From contig CM076846.1 in NCBI GenBank assembly GCA_039519185.1, positions 129,646,182-129,710,181 on the forward strand: DNA of 64,000 nt. The letters are read 5' to 3'. The DNA comes from Astragalus membranaceus. Its lineage: Eukaryota; Streptophyta; Magnoliopsida; Fabales; Fabaceae. Positions 1 through 11,205 of this stretch are shown here, piece after piece. The translations under genes and the position numbers were made by a program. The notes below the pieces were generated by a model, which ran no database searches, was not told the origin of the DNA, and saw only the letters and a program-made list of their open reading frames with translations. Position 1 is the stretch's first letter, and each line of letters begins with the position of its first letter.

Positions 1-366
1 TATGTCCAACGCTGGAGAGGGTTGGCTGCGCAGGTAGTACCACCTTCGTTAGAAAAGGAGATGGTATCCATGTTCATGGATACTTTTCAATCGCCTTTCT
101 ACGACAGGTTGATCGGGAGCGTGTCTTCGAGCCTCTCAGATATGATTGTCATTGGAAAAAGATTATAAAATGGATGGAGAAATGGGAAGATTGCCCATAA
201 CTTTGCTGGAACCAGTAATCAGAAAAAGCCCTTCTCAGGATTCCCCAAAAAGAAGGAAGGAGAAGCCAATGCCATCTCTGGATCCGGAAAGCCTCCCTAT
301 AACAATCCCCGACAAACCATCCAAATCCCTACTCAAACTCCATTAGTCCCACCTCACCAAGTCAAC
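1..366 (+). pseudogene. Ty3/gypsy Ogre/Tat gag fragment
   Basis: The frame starting at base 1 reads YVQRWRGLAAQVVPP, followed by an EMVSMFMDTF segment. This is the capsid part of the gag of Ogre/Tat gypsy elements (family knowledge, not searched). The frame stops near 170 and gag-like sequence resumes in a shifted frame (KPFSGFPKKKEG, then a proline-rich tail), so there is at least one frameshift. The sequence runs in from the left edge, so the 5' end is outside the window. It breaks at 367, where an unrelated LTR begins. The matching pol of the same kind of element resumes at 9825. Gag would form the virus-like particle core; this copy cannot. Confidence 0.7.
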
Positions 367-1510
367 TGATAGGCCGCAAGTATACGGTTCTATCGCGTAG
401 TAAAAATATCGATCCACAGGGAGTTATATGTGATTACCAATCTACAGTTTCTAGTGATGATTAGCTGAAACAGAATGATTTAGTGAAAATTGGTTTGATT
501 TAAATTAGAATAAAAAGTGCCCCAGGATTATGGTTAAATCACAATGACGGAAAATAACCCTTTAACTATTCCCTATCTTATTATTAAGTTTGTTTTTAAG
601 GACAAGGCATTCTTTTGGTGTAATTCAAGTTTCCTTTCGGAATACAAGAACGTGTCTCGAAACAATGATCAAGCCTATTCTCATGGTTGATCATTGCCGA
701 AACCCATTAAGCACCGCCTTATTGTCCCAAGGTTATCACCGCTATTCTCATGCTTTGATTGACCTTGTCTAATTTTTTTGTTCCAATGTCAAGCTTCACC
801 TTTCGGTCCTTCACTTGACATTTGAGTTATACAATTTTCTTGACTAAATTAGATTAAAATCCAAACTCAAATAAAATAGGGTTTAGTCTTGGAGTTATTT
901 AGGGACCCATCATTGGATTGTTTTCCATAATCCCAAGACTAAAGAAGTCTACTCACTCATGATCATAGTAGACAAGGGAGTAGAAGAGAATTGCATAATG
1001 AAAATAACAGAATGTAAATATCAAAGAAATAAAAGTGCAAGCATATAAAGAGCAAAACCTTAACAAAACACAAGAACTTTGATTAAACTTTGAACTTAAA
1101 CTCCAATGGTCAAAGATGAGTATGAAGCTACATTGAGGCCCTTTTTATAGTCTAGGATCAGTAGACAAAGCACTAAATTTGAATTACAATCCATAAAGAT
1201 GAGAATGGGAAGAGTTTGTAACATCAACACTAAATTCGAATTACAATCCATAAAGCTGAGAATGGGAAGAGTTTGTAACATCTTTTGAATTCATGACTGA
1301 TTTTTCCACTTTTATATTACTTGATTCTTTTCCCCCTCCTATTGTCTTTTGATCCTTGCTCTTTAAACATCAAATTTCCTCATTTGCTCCAAAATTAACC
1401 CTGAGAATAAAAACTAACAATAGGTAGTAAAATAGTTCTAAAATAGAATCAAAACATCAAATAAATTACTTAACATAAATACTAAAAACACACTAAAATA
1501 TGACTTATCA
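367..1510 (-). mobile_element. LTR of an Athila/Cyclops-like gypsy element
   Basis: The block has TGATA...TATCA ends. Read on the minus strand it begins TGATAAGTCA directly after a purine tract (GTGAGGGAGTT at 1511-1521), the layout of a polypurine tract followed by a 3' LTR. The flanking text rich in 'gcttgaggacaagc' resembles the 3' end of Athila/Cyclops elements. It interrupts the Ogre gag. A 65-bp near-duplicate (about 1165-1285) lies inside. No target duplication could be fixed because the other end of the element is missing. Confidence 0.55.
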
Positions 1511-2811
1511 AACTCCCTCACGCTTGAATCTTGGCTTGTCCTCAAGCAAAACTATGAAACTCACTGGGCCAATTTTTGGAAAAAATTCTGAATTCCTACA
1601 AAACTCCAAGTGGACCGGAGGTATATTTCTGCACTTCTCTGGTTTGAGACTTACTACTTTGGGCTTTTGTGATTTATGAGACAAGTTTAGGTACTAGCAC
1701 AATAGGAAGGATATCAATGTCAGCATAGAACTAGTTCCCTAGCCTTCTTAAGCTTGGGTCTTCCATTCACTAGACCGGGTCTCAAAGGAGGGTCTTTATA
1801 CGCTGGGCATTCAAGCACTTTTCTTTTTTCTTTTGCTTTTTCTTTGATGCAGGCCAACCACTTTTAATTAACAATTTTTTTTTCTGAACTTAAAGTGGTC
1901 AGCCTTTGATGCTCTTTTTTTTTTCTACCCCAACTCAGACGTTTTTTCTCCAGTAACCTCGCATCCGGTGAATGTCACCAAGAGAACTAAGTTTCTAGTT
2001 TCTTTTCTAAACCTCCTAATAGTACCAATAACCAAAAACAAATCTCAAGAGAGTGTGTGTGAAAACCCAAAAAGCAGTAACAAACAAACATTTATTTTTA
2101 CCAGTCAGTCCACCTAGATGAATACTATGAATTTCAAAAAAAAAAATCCAAAAGAGGCCCTAACCAAATAAAACATGTTTTCAAAACTCCAAGTGGACCG
2201 GAGGTATATTTCTGCACTTCTCTGGTTTGAGACTTACTACTTTGGCCTTTTGTGATTTATGAGACAAGTTTAGGTACTAGCACAATAGGAAGGATATCAA
2301 TGTCAGCATAGAACTAGTTCCCTAGCCTTCTTAAGCTTGGGTCTTCCATTCACTAGACCGGGTCTCAAAGGAGGGTCTTTATACGCTGGGCATTCAAGCA
2401 CTTTTCTTTTTTCTTTTGCTTTTTCTTTGATGCAGGCCAACCACTTTTAATTAACAATTTTTTTTTCTGAACTTAAAGTGGTCAGCCTTTGATGCTCTTT
2501 TTTTTTATACCCCAACTCAGACGTTTTTTCTTCAGTAACCTCGCATCCGGTGAATGTCACCAAGAGAACTAAGTTTCTAGTTTCTTTTCTAAACCTCCTA
2601 ATAGTACCAATAACCAAAAACAAATCTCAAGAGAGTGTGTGTGAAAACCCAAAAAGCAGTAACAAACAAACATTTATTTTTACCAGTCAGTCCACCTAGA
2701 TGAATACTATGAATTTCAAAAAAAAAAAATCCAAAAGAGGCCCTAACCAAATAAAACATGTTTTCAAAACTCACAAAGATTTGAATATATGAGAGGGGTA
2801 AATAAAAGGCA
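1511..2811 (-). repeat. Internal 3' region of the 367-1510 element with a 583-bp tandem duplication
   Basis: Two near-identical copies, about 1601-2183 and 2184-2766, share everything from 'actccaagtggaccgg' to 'aaaacatgttttc'. They differ by a handful of substitutions (for example gggctttt versus ggcctttt) and poly-A length. No open frame is present. The position, upstream of the polypurine tract on the minus strand, suggests the untranslated 3' part of the retroelement. The duplication looks recent. Confidence 0.7.
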
Positions 2812-3379
2812 AGATAACCTTAGAGGGGGGGTGAATAAGGTTATGTGCAAAATATGAATTCTTTTCGAAATAAATGATAAGTTTGTTTTAAATCAAATGC
2901 GGAAACTTAGATTTAAACTTTATATGGTGCAAGCAGGCAGATTTAGGCACAAAGAGATATTATACTATTTTCAATATACACAATAAGATTATTTATAAGA
3001 AGTGTAGTGATATTGAATATAGTAGAAAGTAGATCAATTTGAATGATATGGAAGATGATAGACAGACAGATCAGTAGTATAACTATAACCAGATTAACAT
3101 ATCCAGATCAGAGTAGGGATATAGTTATACAACCAGATTAACAGATTCAGATCAGAGTAGTGATATTATAAACAGATATAAACAGTAAATAAAGTAAAGA
3201 GAGAGGGATAGAGATACACCAGGAATTTTACGAGGTTCGGGATAAAAGCCCTACGTCCTCGGCCTCCGGCTTTGCAACCTTTGGACTTTGCTGATAACCA
3301 CTATATGAAGAACCAATGTTTTACAAACAATCAACTTCAAATAGCAAATCTCAATTCCCCTGAATTGAGAACCCGAGCT

Positions 3380-3560
3380 CCCCGCTAAGGATTTCAACAC
3401 CGCTTCAATCTCCTGATTGAACGACCCAAGAGCACCTCCCAGGATTTCAAAACCACTTCAATCTCCCCGATTGAACGACCCAAGATCACCTCCCAGGATT
3501 TCAAACCAACTCAATCTCCTGATTGAGAGACCCAAGAAAACTTCCCAGGATTTCAAATTG
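3380..3560. repeat. Minisatellite of about 57-60 bp units in the Sirevirus-like LTR
   Basis: Three to four imperfect units carry 'cccaggatttcaaa', 'caatctcc' and 'gattgaacgaccc'. They lie next to each other with small length differences. This is a local tandem array with no coding potential. Confidence 0.75.
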
Positions 3561-3824
3561 ACCCCACAAAAGTAGATTACAATATAGAAGCTATGATCTA
3601 ATCACCTCAGATAATATGACAGTATAATAGCTGCGAGTGATGAGTAGATCTATAAAAATGATATGAAAGTGATAGCTCTATTTTTCTCTTTCTCAGATCT
3701 AGAAATTTCGTGTGAGAAGAAGAGAGACTTATTGAGAAAATGTGGTGTGTGGTGTGTTTGAAAGTGAGTCGCACCCGCCTATTTATAGGCTTTAGAAAAA
3801 TATAGGTTTTCATAAATTTGACTT

Positions 3825-4260
3825 AAGAATCGATTCATGAGTGATGTTAAAGTATAGTATAATCGATTCTTTATTTTTAGAAAACATAGGAATCGATTCC
3901 TTGGCTTTTGGAAATATGTTGGAATCGATTTTCAGGACATCCAGAATAGGTAAGAATCAATTTCAATGTTTAGTTAAAGTAAGAAGGAATCGATTCATAG
4001 CCTATAGGATAGCTTGAAAATCGATTTCAAGGTGTTTTATAAAAGAAGGAAATCGATTCTTGAGACATCCTAAATAGGTAAGAATCGATTTCATGTTTAG
4101 TTAAAGTAAGGAGGAATCGATTCTTGGCTTTGGCTTGAGTATATGTATGAATCGATTTCATGCTTTAACATAGGCTAGGGAAATCGATTTCAACCTTTAA
4201 AATAGGATTAGGAAATCGATTTCATGATTTAGAAAATGATAGAAATCGATTTCTAGCTTT
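3825..4260. repeat. Array of AATCGATT palindromes
   Basis: The palindrome AATCGATT, usually extended to GAATCGATTC or GAAATCGATTTC, occurs about every 25-45 bp, roughly 14 times. It is separated by short AT-rich spacers, some of which repeat (for example 'gacatcc..ataggtaag' twice). In minus orientation the array lies in the U3 part of the LTR, where enhancer repeats are expected. A role as transcription-factor sites is inference. Confidence 0.75.
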
Positions 4261-4621
4261 CCACAAAATTATTTTTAGGTTTATGTGCCACCTTATGCAT
4301 GCATGCAATTTTATAAAATATTTTTCAAAACTATTTTGATGCACCATGCATGTTTCGAAAAACTCATCTCTCAGCTACTAAAAGTCATAGACCTTCAGTG
4401 ATAGGACCTTACACAGTGTCCTAAAGAAAACGAATAAACAATTAGGTCTTGAACTGCTGAGGTGGCTTCTTCTCCAAGCTGCTCCACTTTAATATCTCCT
4501 GCTCTTTGATTCATGTCCTGTACTTTATTTTGTCCCTGTACTTTTATACACTGCAACCATTAGTAGACTAAATGTAATTTGTTATCATACAAAACAAAGA
4601 GTGTTTGTCCTTGGTTCAACA

Positions 4622-5110
4622 AACTCCCCCTTTTTGATGATAACAAATTACATTATGCATAGGGAGACCATAATAGAGAAACAATGGCAGAAGCTCCCCC
4701 TAAGCATAAGCATAACAAAATAAGAAGTACGACAGCAGGATAGCAGCAATTATTTTCTCCCCCATTAAATTAATAACATGCATATTCTCTCCCTTTTGCA
4801 TACAATTTCTCCCCCTTTGTTTTCATCAAAAAGGAGGTGGGGTGAATACATACAACATAAGCACTTTATAAACTTGTATAATAAATAAGCAGCATTGCAT
4901 AGCATATGATATATCAAAAACAATAGTTCATGCTATGCTCCCCCTTAGTTGGTGATCCCCCTTAATAATTTTAGAATGCAAGACTTTAGCAAAAAGAGGG
5001 TGGATCATCATGGTTTTAAAAAATATGATACCCAAGATAATCATCCTTGGTTCAACAATATAGGTATCATTTTTAACATCAAAAATATGTTGCATGAAAG
5101 ATCCAGTATA
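4622..5110 (-). mobile_element. Sirevirus-like internal 3' remnant
   Basis: The stretch has many CCCCC runs (plus strand) and the phrase 'tttttgatgataacaaatta', which mirrors the region just upstream of a Sirevirus polypurine tract. No frame of useful length is present. The right boundary is not visible. A second 'ccttggttcaaca' occurs near 5043. Confidence 0.4.
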
Positions 5111-6690
5111 ATAGTACTAGAATGACTCTAAATCTCATCTTCGAAAGAAAACCGTATGTCGTTCTAGTAGGATTCCCAATATAGAAAATTGCATCTCCTT
5201 AGGATCTGAGTGATCGAGGATCTATGAAACATAGGTATCAAAGTTCAAGCCTAGTTGATCTAGGAAGACAGCCAAAATTGGACAAGTCGTTGACCTAGAA
5301 AACTTCGAAAAATCCATGTTTGGGAAATCATCCTTCGAATGTTATAGCATTCAAGCTTCCGCTACTAAAGTGAAACTCCAATCGTTAATCTTGAATTCGT
5401 TAACATCAACAGTAGGTTGTTGTGACTTGGATCCATCGGATGGGTCAATGATAATTCTCCATTCTATTGACCTATAGTTAAATGTCGATAAATTAAGATG
5501 TGCTGAATTCGGAATTGTCCGATTGTGGTCCAGCACACGATGCTTTTCTAAGAATCCAATGAGTTGAGTACCTATAATGTTTTTACCTTTTCACCTTCTA
5601 CACCCGTTTGATGGTAGAGTGAGTGAGGATGAACCGTATGTCGGTCGGAAACTAAATGATTGGACAGTGACTGTATGACACATGAGTCCTTGATAGTGAA
5701 CTTTATAACCTTTGTGTAGTCTCTTGAGACGGTCAAGTCGTATCCATTTTTCATCATGAAATACGAACCTTTGTTTTTAACCTCGAAGTTTTATCATGGA
5801 CCGATTCGAGAAAGGAATTGAAAGGAAGTGAATTGAATCGAGTGGAATAGCGGCTTGAGAAGAATTTCTAAAGCAAATACCCGCTTTCTTTTCGGCTCAA
5901 TGTCCTTCCCGATCCCTTCCTCGAACGAACCTAATTATTTTTGTTTTAACGGAACCGAACTCAGGCACGATAAAAGTTTGCGAGATTTTGATCGCACAAA
6001 TGGTTGACTCCAACAAAAGAACACCTTTATTCTCACTTTCGAACTTGCAAATTTTAAAAATTTGAGAATGAGATTCCGCCTTGTTGAAACATCGTGCATC
6101 GAGTAAGGTCAATTATAAGTTGGGGTGAAATAACGTTTTTGGATACTCTTAATTATCGAGGTATCATTATTCTAAAACCCCACTGAAAAGAATTTTCATC
6201 AAAGTAACACGATTGTGTTTTCAAGTTTTGGAAAAGAATTTTATTCAAACGAAGCTATTTATACTTTCAAGTTCTGAAAAGATTCAATGAAAGAAAATAT
6301 CACTATTATTTTATAATTTCCTGGTCAGGTTACAAGAAAAAGTATTTTCTACATTCAATTGGACTGAGAGTCAAACTCCTTATAAAAATAACTCTGTTTG
6401 CTTCAGTCGAGATTTTTAGTAAAATGAGTCAAACGCTTATGTGAGCGTAACTCGGGAAGAGAGAAAACTTTTCTTCTGGATACCGTATGGTTTGATTCCA
6501 AAGAAATTCTCTTAAAGTCATCGTTTCGTTCCAATTCAAGCTACGGCTAGGCCGAAACCTTCCGAGTTCCTGACTTCGATAGTGCAGGAGGTGTGGATAC
6601 CAAAACTGTGAGTTCGTATCCTCAACAGATTGTAGGCGTTCCATTGTCCATAACAATTAGTGTCAGCTTTCAAGAGGTCGGAATAGTTAA
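5111..6690. other. Unassigned degenerate sequence
   Basis: No recognisable protein domain or terminal repeat was found on either strand; the longest frames are about 60-75 codons and match nothing I know. By position it may be decayed internal sequence of the gypsy element whose C-terminus begins at 6691. Confidence 0.5.
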
Positions 6691-6971
6691 TTTCTGAAGA
6701 AAGTCTGTATCTTCATGATGCCTTTCACGTGTCTCAGTGGAGGAAATGAGTTCCCGATCCACTTCAGCTGTTGAGCATTGAAATGATCGATCTTCGACCG
6801 GATTTATCATCCCAACCTTATCCTAGTCATATCCTAGGGCGTGGCGTGAAGACATTGAGGTCAAGGACTATTCCGATTGTCAAGGTAGTCTGGGATGGCT
6901 TCTCAGCCGAGGAGGCTACTGAGGAATTGGAAGAGGACATGACGACCCGATATCAATACCTTTTTGCTTAA
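6691..6971 (+). pseudogene. Gypsy integrase C-terminus with chromodomain (chromovirus type)
   Basis: The frame reads DAFHVSQWRK, a stop codon, then VPDPLQLL. From 6771 it is open to a stop at 6969, with IPIVKVVWDG and a final acidic stretch ending in a tyrosine/leucine/phenylalanine motif. In gypsy chromoviruses this segment follows the integrase core, and the chromodomain steers integration to chromatin marks. The stop before VPDP (expected tyrosine) shows decay. About 50 bp downstream lie a polypurine tract and the 3' LTR, which fixes the orientation. The rest of pol is not recognisable upstream. Confidence 0.7.
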
Positions 6972-8627
6972 GGTTCGTCTTGTCAATTTTGAGGACAAAA
7001 TTTTTAAAAGTTGGGGTGATTGTAACATCCCTAATTTTTAAAGACTCGATCTATGAAGCCTAAGACCGATTTAATTATTTGTGGGAATAATTGGTCGTGT
7101 CTCGGCGAAGAATAGTCGAGGAAAAGTCCAAAGAAATCCTACTCTACATTTAATTGTGGCTTAGTCATAATTTAATTGAACAATTCAGCTGAAGGGTAAA
7201 ATCGTCATTTCGCCTCACATCGAAGACATATCAATTGGGTGAGTAGTTAGTCTCGACTCGAATGAGGATTAGTCGAGAAACCTATGCCGAGCGGAAAGCC
7301 ATAAGATTATTGGGGTTTTAGCCTCAAAAATCAAGACTAAATGGGCCAAGGGCAATTTGGTCTTTTCCACCCAATTAAAACCCTCAGCCCCCTTGCACTT
7401 ACACTCAGCTGATCCATTATTCCTCCATTCTCCAGAACATAGAACCAAACTGAAAAAGAAAGAGAGCTTGGGAGAGAGGGAAATCGTGAGTGAGAGAGAG
7501 GGGAAAGAAGAAGAGGAAATCTCAAAACCTTGGTGCATGCAAGTGATCTTCATGCCATCCTTCACCATTTTTCTTCCTCTACCCTTTGATACCACTGTTT
7601 CTGATCATCCTCCACTACATCTCCATCCACCATTTTCGAGTAGAAGAAGGATGGAGCTGGGATTTCCAAGTTAGAGGGTGAAGATGCAAGTTCAGCAAAT
7701 TTCTGGGTAAAACCCGTAGGGTATACCTTCGGGGATTTCATCGAATCTCCCTGCACACAACTCCGATGATCGTGATTCTTGTTTCTCTGGAAAGTATACA
7801 AAACGCTCTTCATTTTGGGCACAAGAACCGTATGATTTCATGGAGAAATGAGAGAGATATCCTGTTTACAAGTTTCGGTTTCAGAATCAACACTGTCCTG
7901 GACCAGTCACCTTGTCTTGGTGATATCTCCCAAACCTCTGGATGCATGCGTGTGAATCCTCCTCCATGAGAAAGTAGACATAATTACCTTCACATTGGGC
8001 ACAGATTTGAATAGTTTTGGTTAGGTTTTGACCAAGATAATTCTGTTTCAAATTCGCACTCTGATCCTGGAAAAAACTACAATTCTAAATGCATCTTCAA
8101 GTCAAGAAGCATGTTCTTCCATTTGAATTTGGAAGAGGATCTATCATTTGGGTTGCCACTTCAGATTATTCAAGCAAGTGAAGTTGCTGTTGCAGTAGTT
8201 CAGCAAGGGAGATGTTGATGTTATGGCCTCGTTGGTGTTTTCGGTGCTCGTTCGGTAGTCTCCTTGATTTCAGTCCGATCGTTCGTGCTCCGGCGTGATT
8301 TTCTCGCGAGGTCGTCAACCGGGTGAGTTCTACTCACGATTAGGGGAATAAATTGAATGTTTTGAACCTTGGTATATTCTGAAATTTTACTGGAAACCGA
8401 TTCTTTAAGGTGTTTGAAACAAATTCTGAGTTTTGGAGAAATTGACATCTTACGGTTTTGAGAATCATAAGCGAATTGAAACGATTTTTGACAATGTTTT
8501 TGCATTTGAAATGTACTCTGGAATATTGCCAATTTTCTGGGTTTCAGGTGGAATGGAAATTAGGAATCGAATCGAGAGCGAACGGAGAACGAAAGTGAGA
8601 AAATTTCGAGTTGGGCATCAGACTGGT

Positions 8628-8755
8628 GGTTCTGTCCACTGGCGCATAACTCGCGCACGAGTCGCGCGCCGCGCGCCCCTGTGGAAGAATTGGTTCTGTC
8701 AACTGGCGCATAACTCGCGCACGAGTCGCGCGCCGCGCGCCACTGTTCATTCTGA
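8628..8755. repeat. GC-rich island: two 64-bp copies
   Basis: Two copies begin at about 8630 and 8694. Each starts ttctgtc(c/a)actggcg and continues through repeated GCGCGC and CGCGCC words. The surroundings are AT-rich, so the composition break is sharp. Comparable islands sit at similar relative positions in the other long LTRs of this window. Confidence 0.85.
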
Positions 8756-9211
8756 TGCGTGACTCCGTTTTTCTCGTTTCAACGCTCCGTTCAATCCCGA
8801 ACCTTTCCTAATCCCTTCCTTAAACGATTTTAAAGCTACCAACTTATTGAAAACATAATTTCAAACCGTTCAAACTATATTTTTGAAAAAGAGTCTTAAA
8901 ACCTATTTGGTCGAGAACGAAAACCCTAGATTACGTGTGAGCACACCGAGTAATGGATGGGATGAACTTATATATGGATATAAGACCTGGAATTGATTAT
9001 AATTCTGGAAGTTAATAGAACTCTTCCTAAATGGACTATGGAATGAAATGGAATAAATATCATAAGCTTATGTTTGATCCTTTGGTGATCGTTGATATGT
9101 ATTGTCGTATATATCGTTCGTTGGGTGACGTCCCGACAAGTAGCATACTAGGAAGGGAAGTCATGAGCCCTCACCCTAGGCCCTGTATACGTCTTGGCGT
9201 GGTCAATTCGT

Positions 9212-9425
9212 GGGTTACCGGGATTAGCAAGCGTTGTGCAGCCGGTTTGTGCTAAGGTTAAACACATGGTTCCCGGGATTAGCAAGCGTTGTGCAGCCGG
9301 ATCATGTTAAATTAAATTCACAATTTGCCGGGATTAGCAATAGTTGTGCAGACGGCATTTCGATTAATAATTTAAGAACTCGAATTACCGGGATTAGCAA
9401 TCGTTGTGCAGTCGGTAATTCGATT
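9212..9425. repeat. Four tandem hairpin units, 55-60 bp apart
   Basis: Each unit carries CCGGGATTAGCAA, a short loop with GTTGTGCAG, and then a CGG(T/A) closing arm, so the outer arms can pair. The GGG of the units starts at 9220, 9275, 9330 and 9390. The spacers differ more than the hairpin cores. Confidence 0.8.
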
Positions 9426-9824
9426 AACAAATAGGACATTGTTATGTCAGCTTTTGTTGTAACGGTTTAATAATTGAACCGAGTGTCAGTGAGGGGGCAT
9501 GGTAGGACTCACTGAGACATGTTGTCTCACCCAATCCATATTTGTTGTTTTTACAGAGAACAGGATATAAGGACAGCAGGCGGCACAGTTGGTTGTCGGG
9601 TTCGAAGAGAAGAATGAAGATTGATTCTTTTATAGTTGTCCATGTTCTTCTGTAGTTGTCTCTGTATTCGGTCATATGACTCGAGTTTGTATTATGTTGT
9701 ATTTTTTTATAGTTTCCGCTGTTTCTTGTAAAGATGTATATCTAAACAGGAATTTTTATACTCTGATTTATACCAAATTGTATATTTAGGTATTTCTTTG
9801 TTAAAGAAATACGCGGGTGTTACA

Positions 9825-10065
9825 AAAAGAAAGAGCGGAGGTTAGCCAAACTTGAGGGCGGGATGCCAAATATGAAGAAGAACATCATCTGTGACATCAA
9901 GCAAAGTTTTTAGAGTGCGGGAATGCTGAACCCCAATCAGATTGCTGCAGTGGAAGATGATCTAAATGCTGAAGAAGGCGTCGTCAGTCTTGTACGCCCT
10001 TGTCCTGCAAATGAAAGGCTCAAGAATTGGGAGATCGTCGATTTTCCTGTAGTTTTTAGTTCAAA
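9825..10065 (+). pseudogene. Ogre/Tat protease-RT linker (end of gag-pro)
   Basis: The frame ends RPCPANERLKNWEIVDFPVV followed by FSSK, a conserved C-terminus just before the intron in Ogre elements (family knowledge). An earlier in-frame stop (QSF then TAG, about 9905-9916) breaks it. The protease core that should precede it is absent, so the nested insertions at 367-9824 came with a deletion of gag end plus protease, or the left and right parts are not from one insertion. Confidence 0.6.
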
Positions 10066-10267
10066 GTAATGTTTCTGTAATGCAATCCTATGGCTCTGCC
10101 CAAGGCCTTAGGACATTTCATTCGGGCACGAATGTTTCCTTTCAGTATCAGTATCAATAAAATGTTATTTCAGATTCTCCAATAAATTTCAGTTTTCCTT
10201 TTCCTTTCGCATTCGCTATTAATTTTCTTTTATTCGTTTTTCATTCCGTCAATTTATACTAATGCAG
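10066..10267 (+). other. Ogre-type intron between gag-pro and pol
   Basis: A donor GTAATG follows TCAAA at 10066, and a pyrimidine-rich stretch ends in AATGCAG at 10267, after which the pol frame opens. Ogre and some Tat elements are known to splice an intron at exactly this place. The intron is about 200 bp and T-rich, as expected. Splicing itself is inferred. Confidence 0.6.
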
Positions 10268-11205
10268 ATTTGAAAAAAAACATCTTTGAAAATAACAACG
10301 CCAATAATTCATACTGTAACTTTGATCACCCCATTAATCAAACTGAGGAAGATGTTGAAGATAACTGTGAAACTCCTCCAGAGTTCATGAGAATGATGAA
10401 ACAAGAGGAAAAAGTGATTCAACCCCATGAGGAATCTACTGAGATAATAAACTTGGGCACAGAGGAAGATAAGAAAGAGGTTAAAATTGGCATCACAATG
10501 AAAGACAGTGAGCGAGAGAAACTAGTTAGGCTCTTGTTCGACTATGTTGACATCTTCGCATGGACATACCAAGACATGCCTGGATTGGACCCCAACATAG
10601 TCGAGCATAAGTTACCGGTAAAGCCCGAATGCATGCCGGTAAAACAGAAGCTAAGAAGGATGAAGCCAGATATGTCACTGAAAATCAGAGATGAGGTCAA
10701 GAAACAATTTGATGCTGGATTCTTAGCAGTAGCAAAATATCCTCAATGGGTAGCCAATATTGTCCCGGTTCCAAAGAAAGATGGGAAAGTTCGGATGTGT
10801 GTTGACTATCGGGATCTGAATAGAGCAAGCCCTAAAGATGACTTTCCTTTGCCTCACATTGACGTCCTGGTAGATAGCACGGCGCAACACTCTCTTTTCT
10901 CCTTCGTGGACGGATATTCCCGATATAATCAAATCAAGATGGCCCCTAAAGATATGGAGAAAACCACCTTCATCACTCTTTGGGGCACCTTCTGCTACAA
11001 AATAATGTCGTTCGGCCTAAAGAATGCTGGTGCAAAGTACCAAAGGGCGATGGTAACTTTATTCCACGATATGATGCATAAGGAAATAGAAGTCTATGTG
11101 GATGACATGATCGCAAAATCCAAGACCGAAAAAGAACATGTTGTCAATCTGCGAAAACTCTTTGAACGTCTAAGGAAGTTCAAACTCAGACTACACCCCG
11201 CCTAA
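10268..11205 (+). pseudogene. Ogre/Tat reverse transcriptase
   Basis: This frame holds the RT core: PVPKKDGKVRMCVDYRDLN, FSFVDGYSRYNQIKMAP, MSFGLKNAGAKYQ, and the catalytic EVYVDDMIAKSK (YVDD motif) near 11094. An acidic N-terminal linker precedes it. The frame stops at 11205 in the LRLHPA region and the reading continues one frame over (CTFGVRSGK...), a frameshift that would prevent a full polyprotein. RT would copy element RNA into cDNA in the particle. Confidence 0.9.

Larger units (their letters stand above)
2812..4621 (-). mobile_element. Sirevirus-like (Ty1/copia) LTR, minus orientation
   Basis: On the minus strand the LTR starts TGTTGAACCAAGG immediately after an AAAAAGGGGGAGT polypurine tract (4622-4640), which is how Sirevirus 3' ends look. 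The left part (about 2812-2850) has the 'accttagaggggggg' motif common in these elements. The left boundary is approximate. Inside are a minisatellite (about 3380-3560) and an ATCGAT palindrome array (about 3825-4260). No pol genes remain beside it. Confidence 0.5.
7021..9824 (+). mobile_element. 3' LTR (2.8 kb) of the chromodomain gypsy element
   Basis: It begins TGTAACATCC right after the polypurine tract AAAAGTTGGGGTGAT (7006-7020) and ends GGGTGTTACA, so the TGTAACA...TGTTACA ends are complete. Inside are a donor-like site (AACCGGGTGAGTTCTACTC, about 8312-8330), a GC-rich duplicated island (8628-8755), four short hairpin repeats (about 9216-9420) and an acceptor-like TTTTTACAG (about 9548-9556). 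The small open frames in it (for example 7269-7822) overlap on both strands and are not believable genes. Ogre sequence resumes directly after it. Confidence 0.85.

Noticed and set aside
7269..7822. Overlapping frames of 60-108 codons as genes
   Set aside because: They overlap on both strands inside a defined LTR and show no domain.
9212..9425. Regular hairpin units as a CRISPR array or tRNA cluster
   Set aside because: Only four units with similar spacers inside an LTR; no tRNA fold or cas genes.
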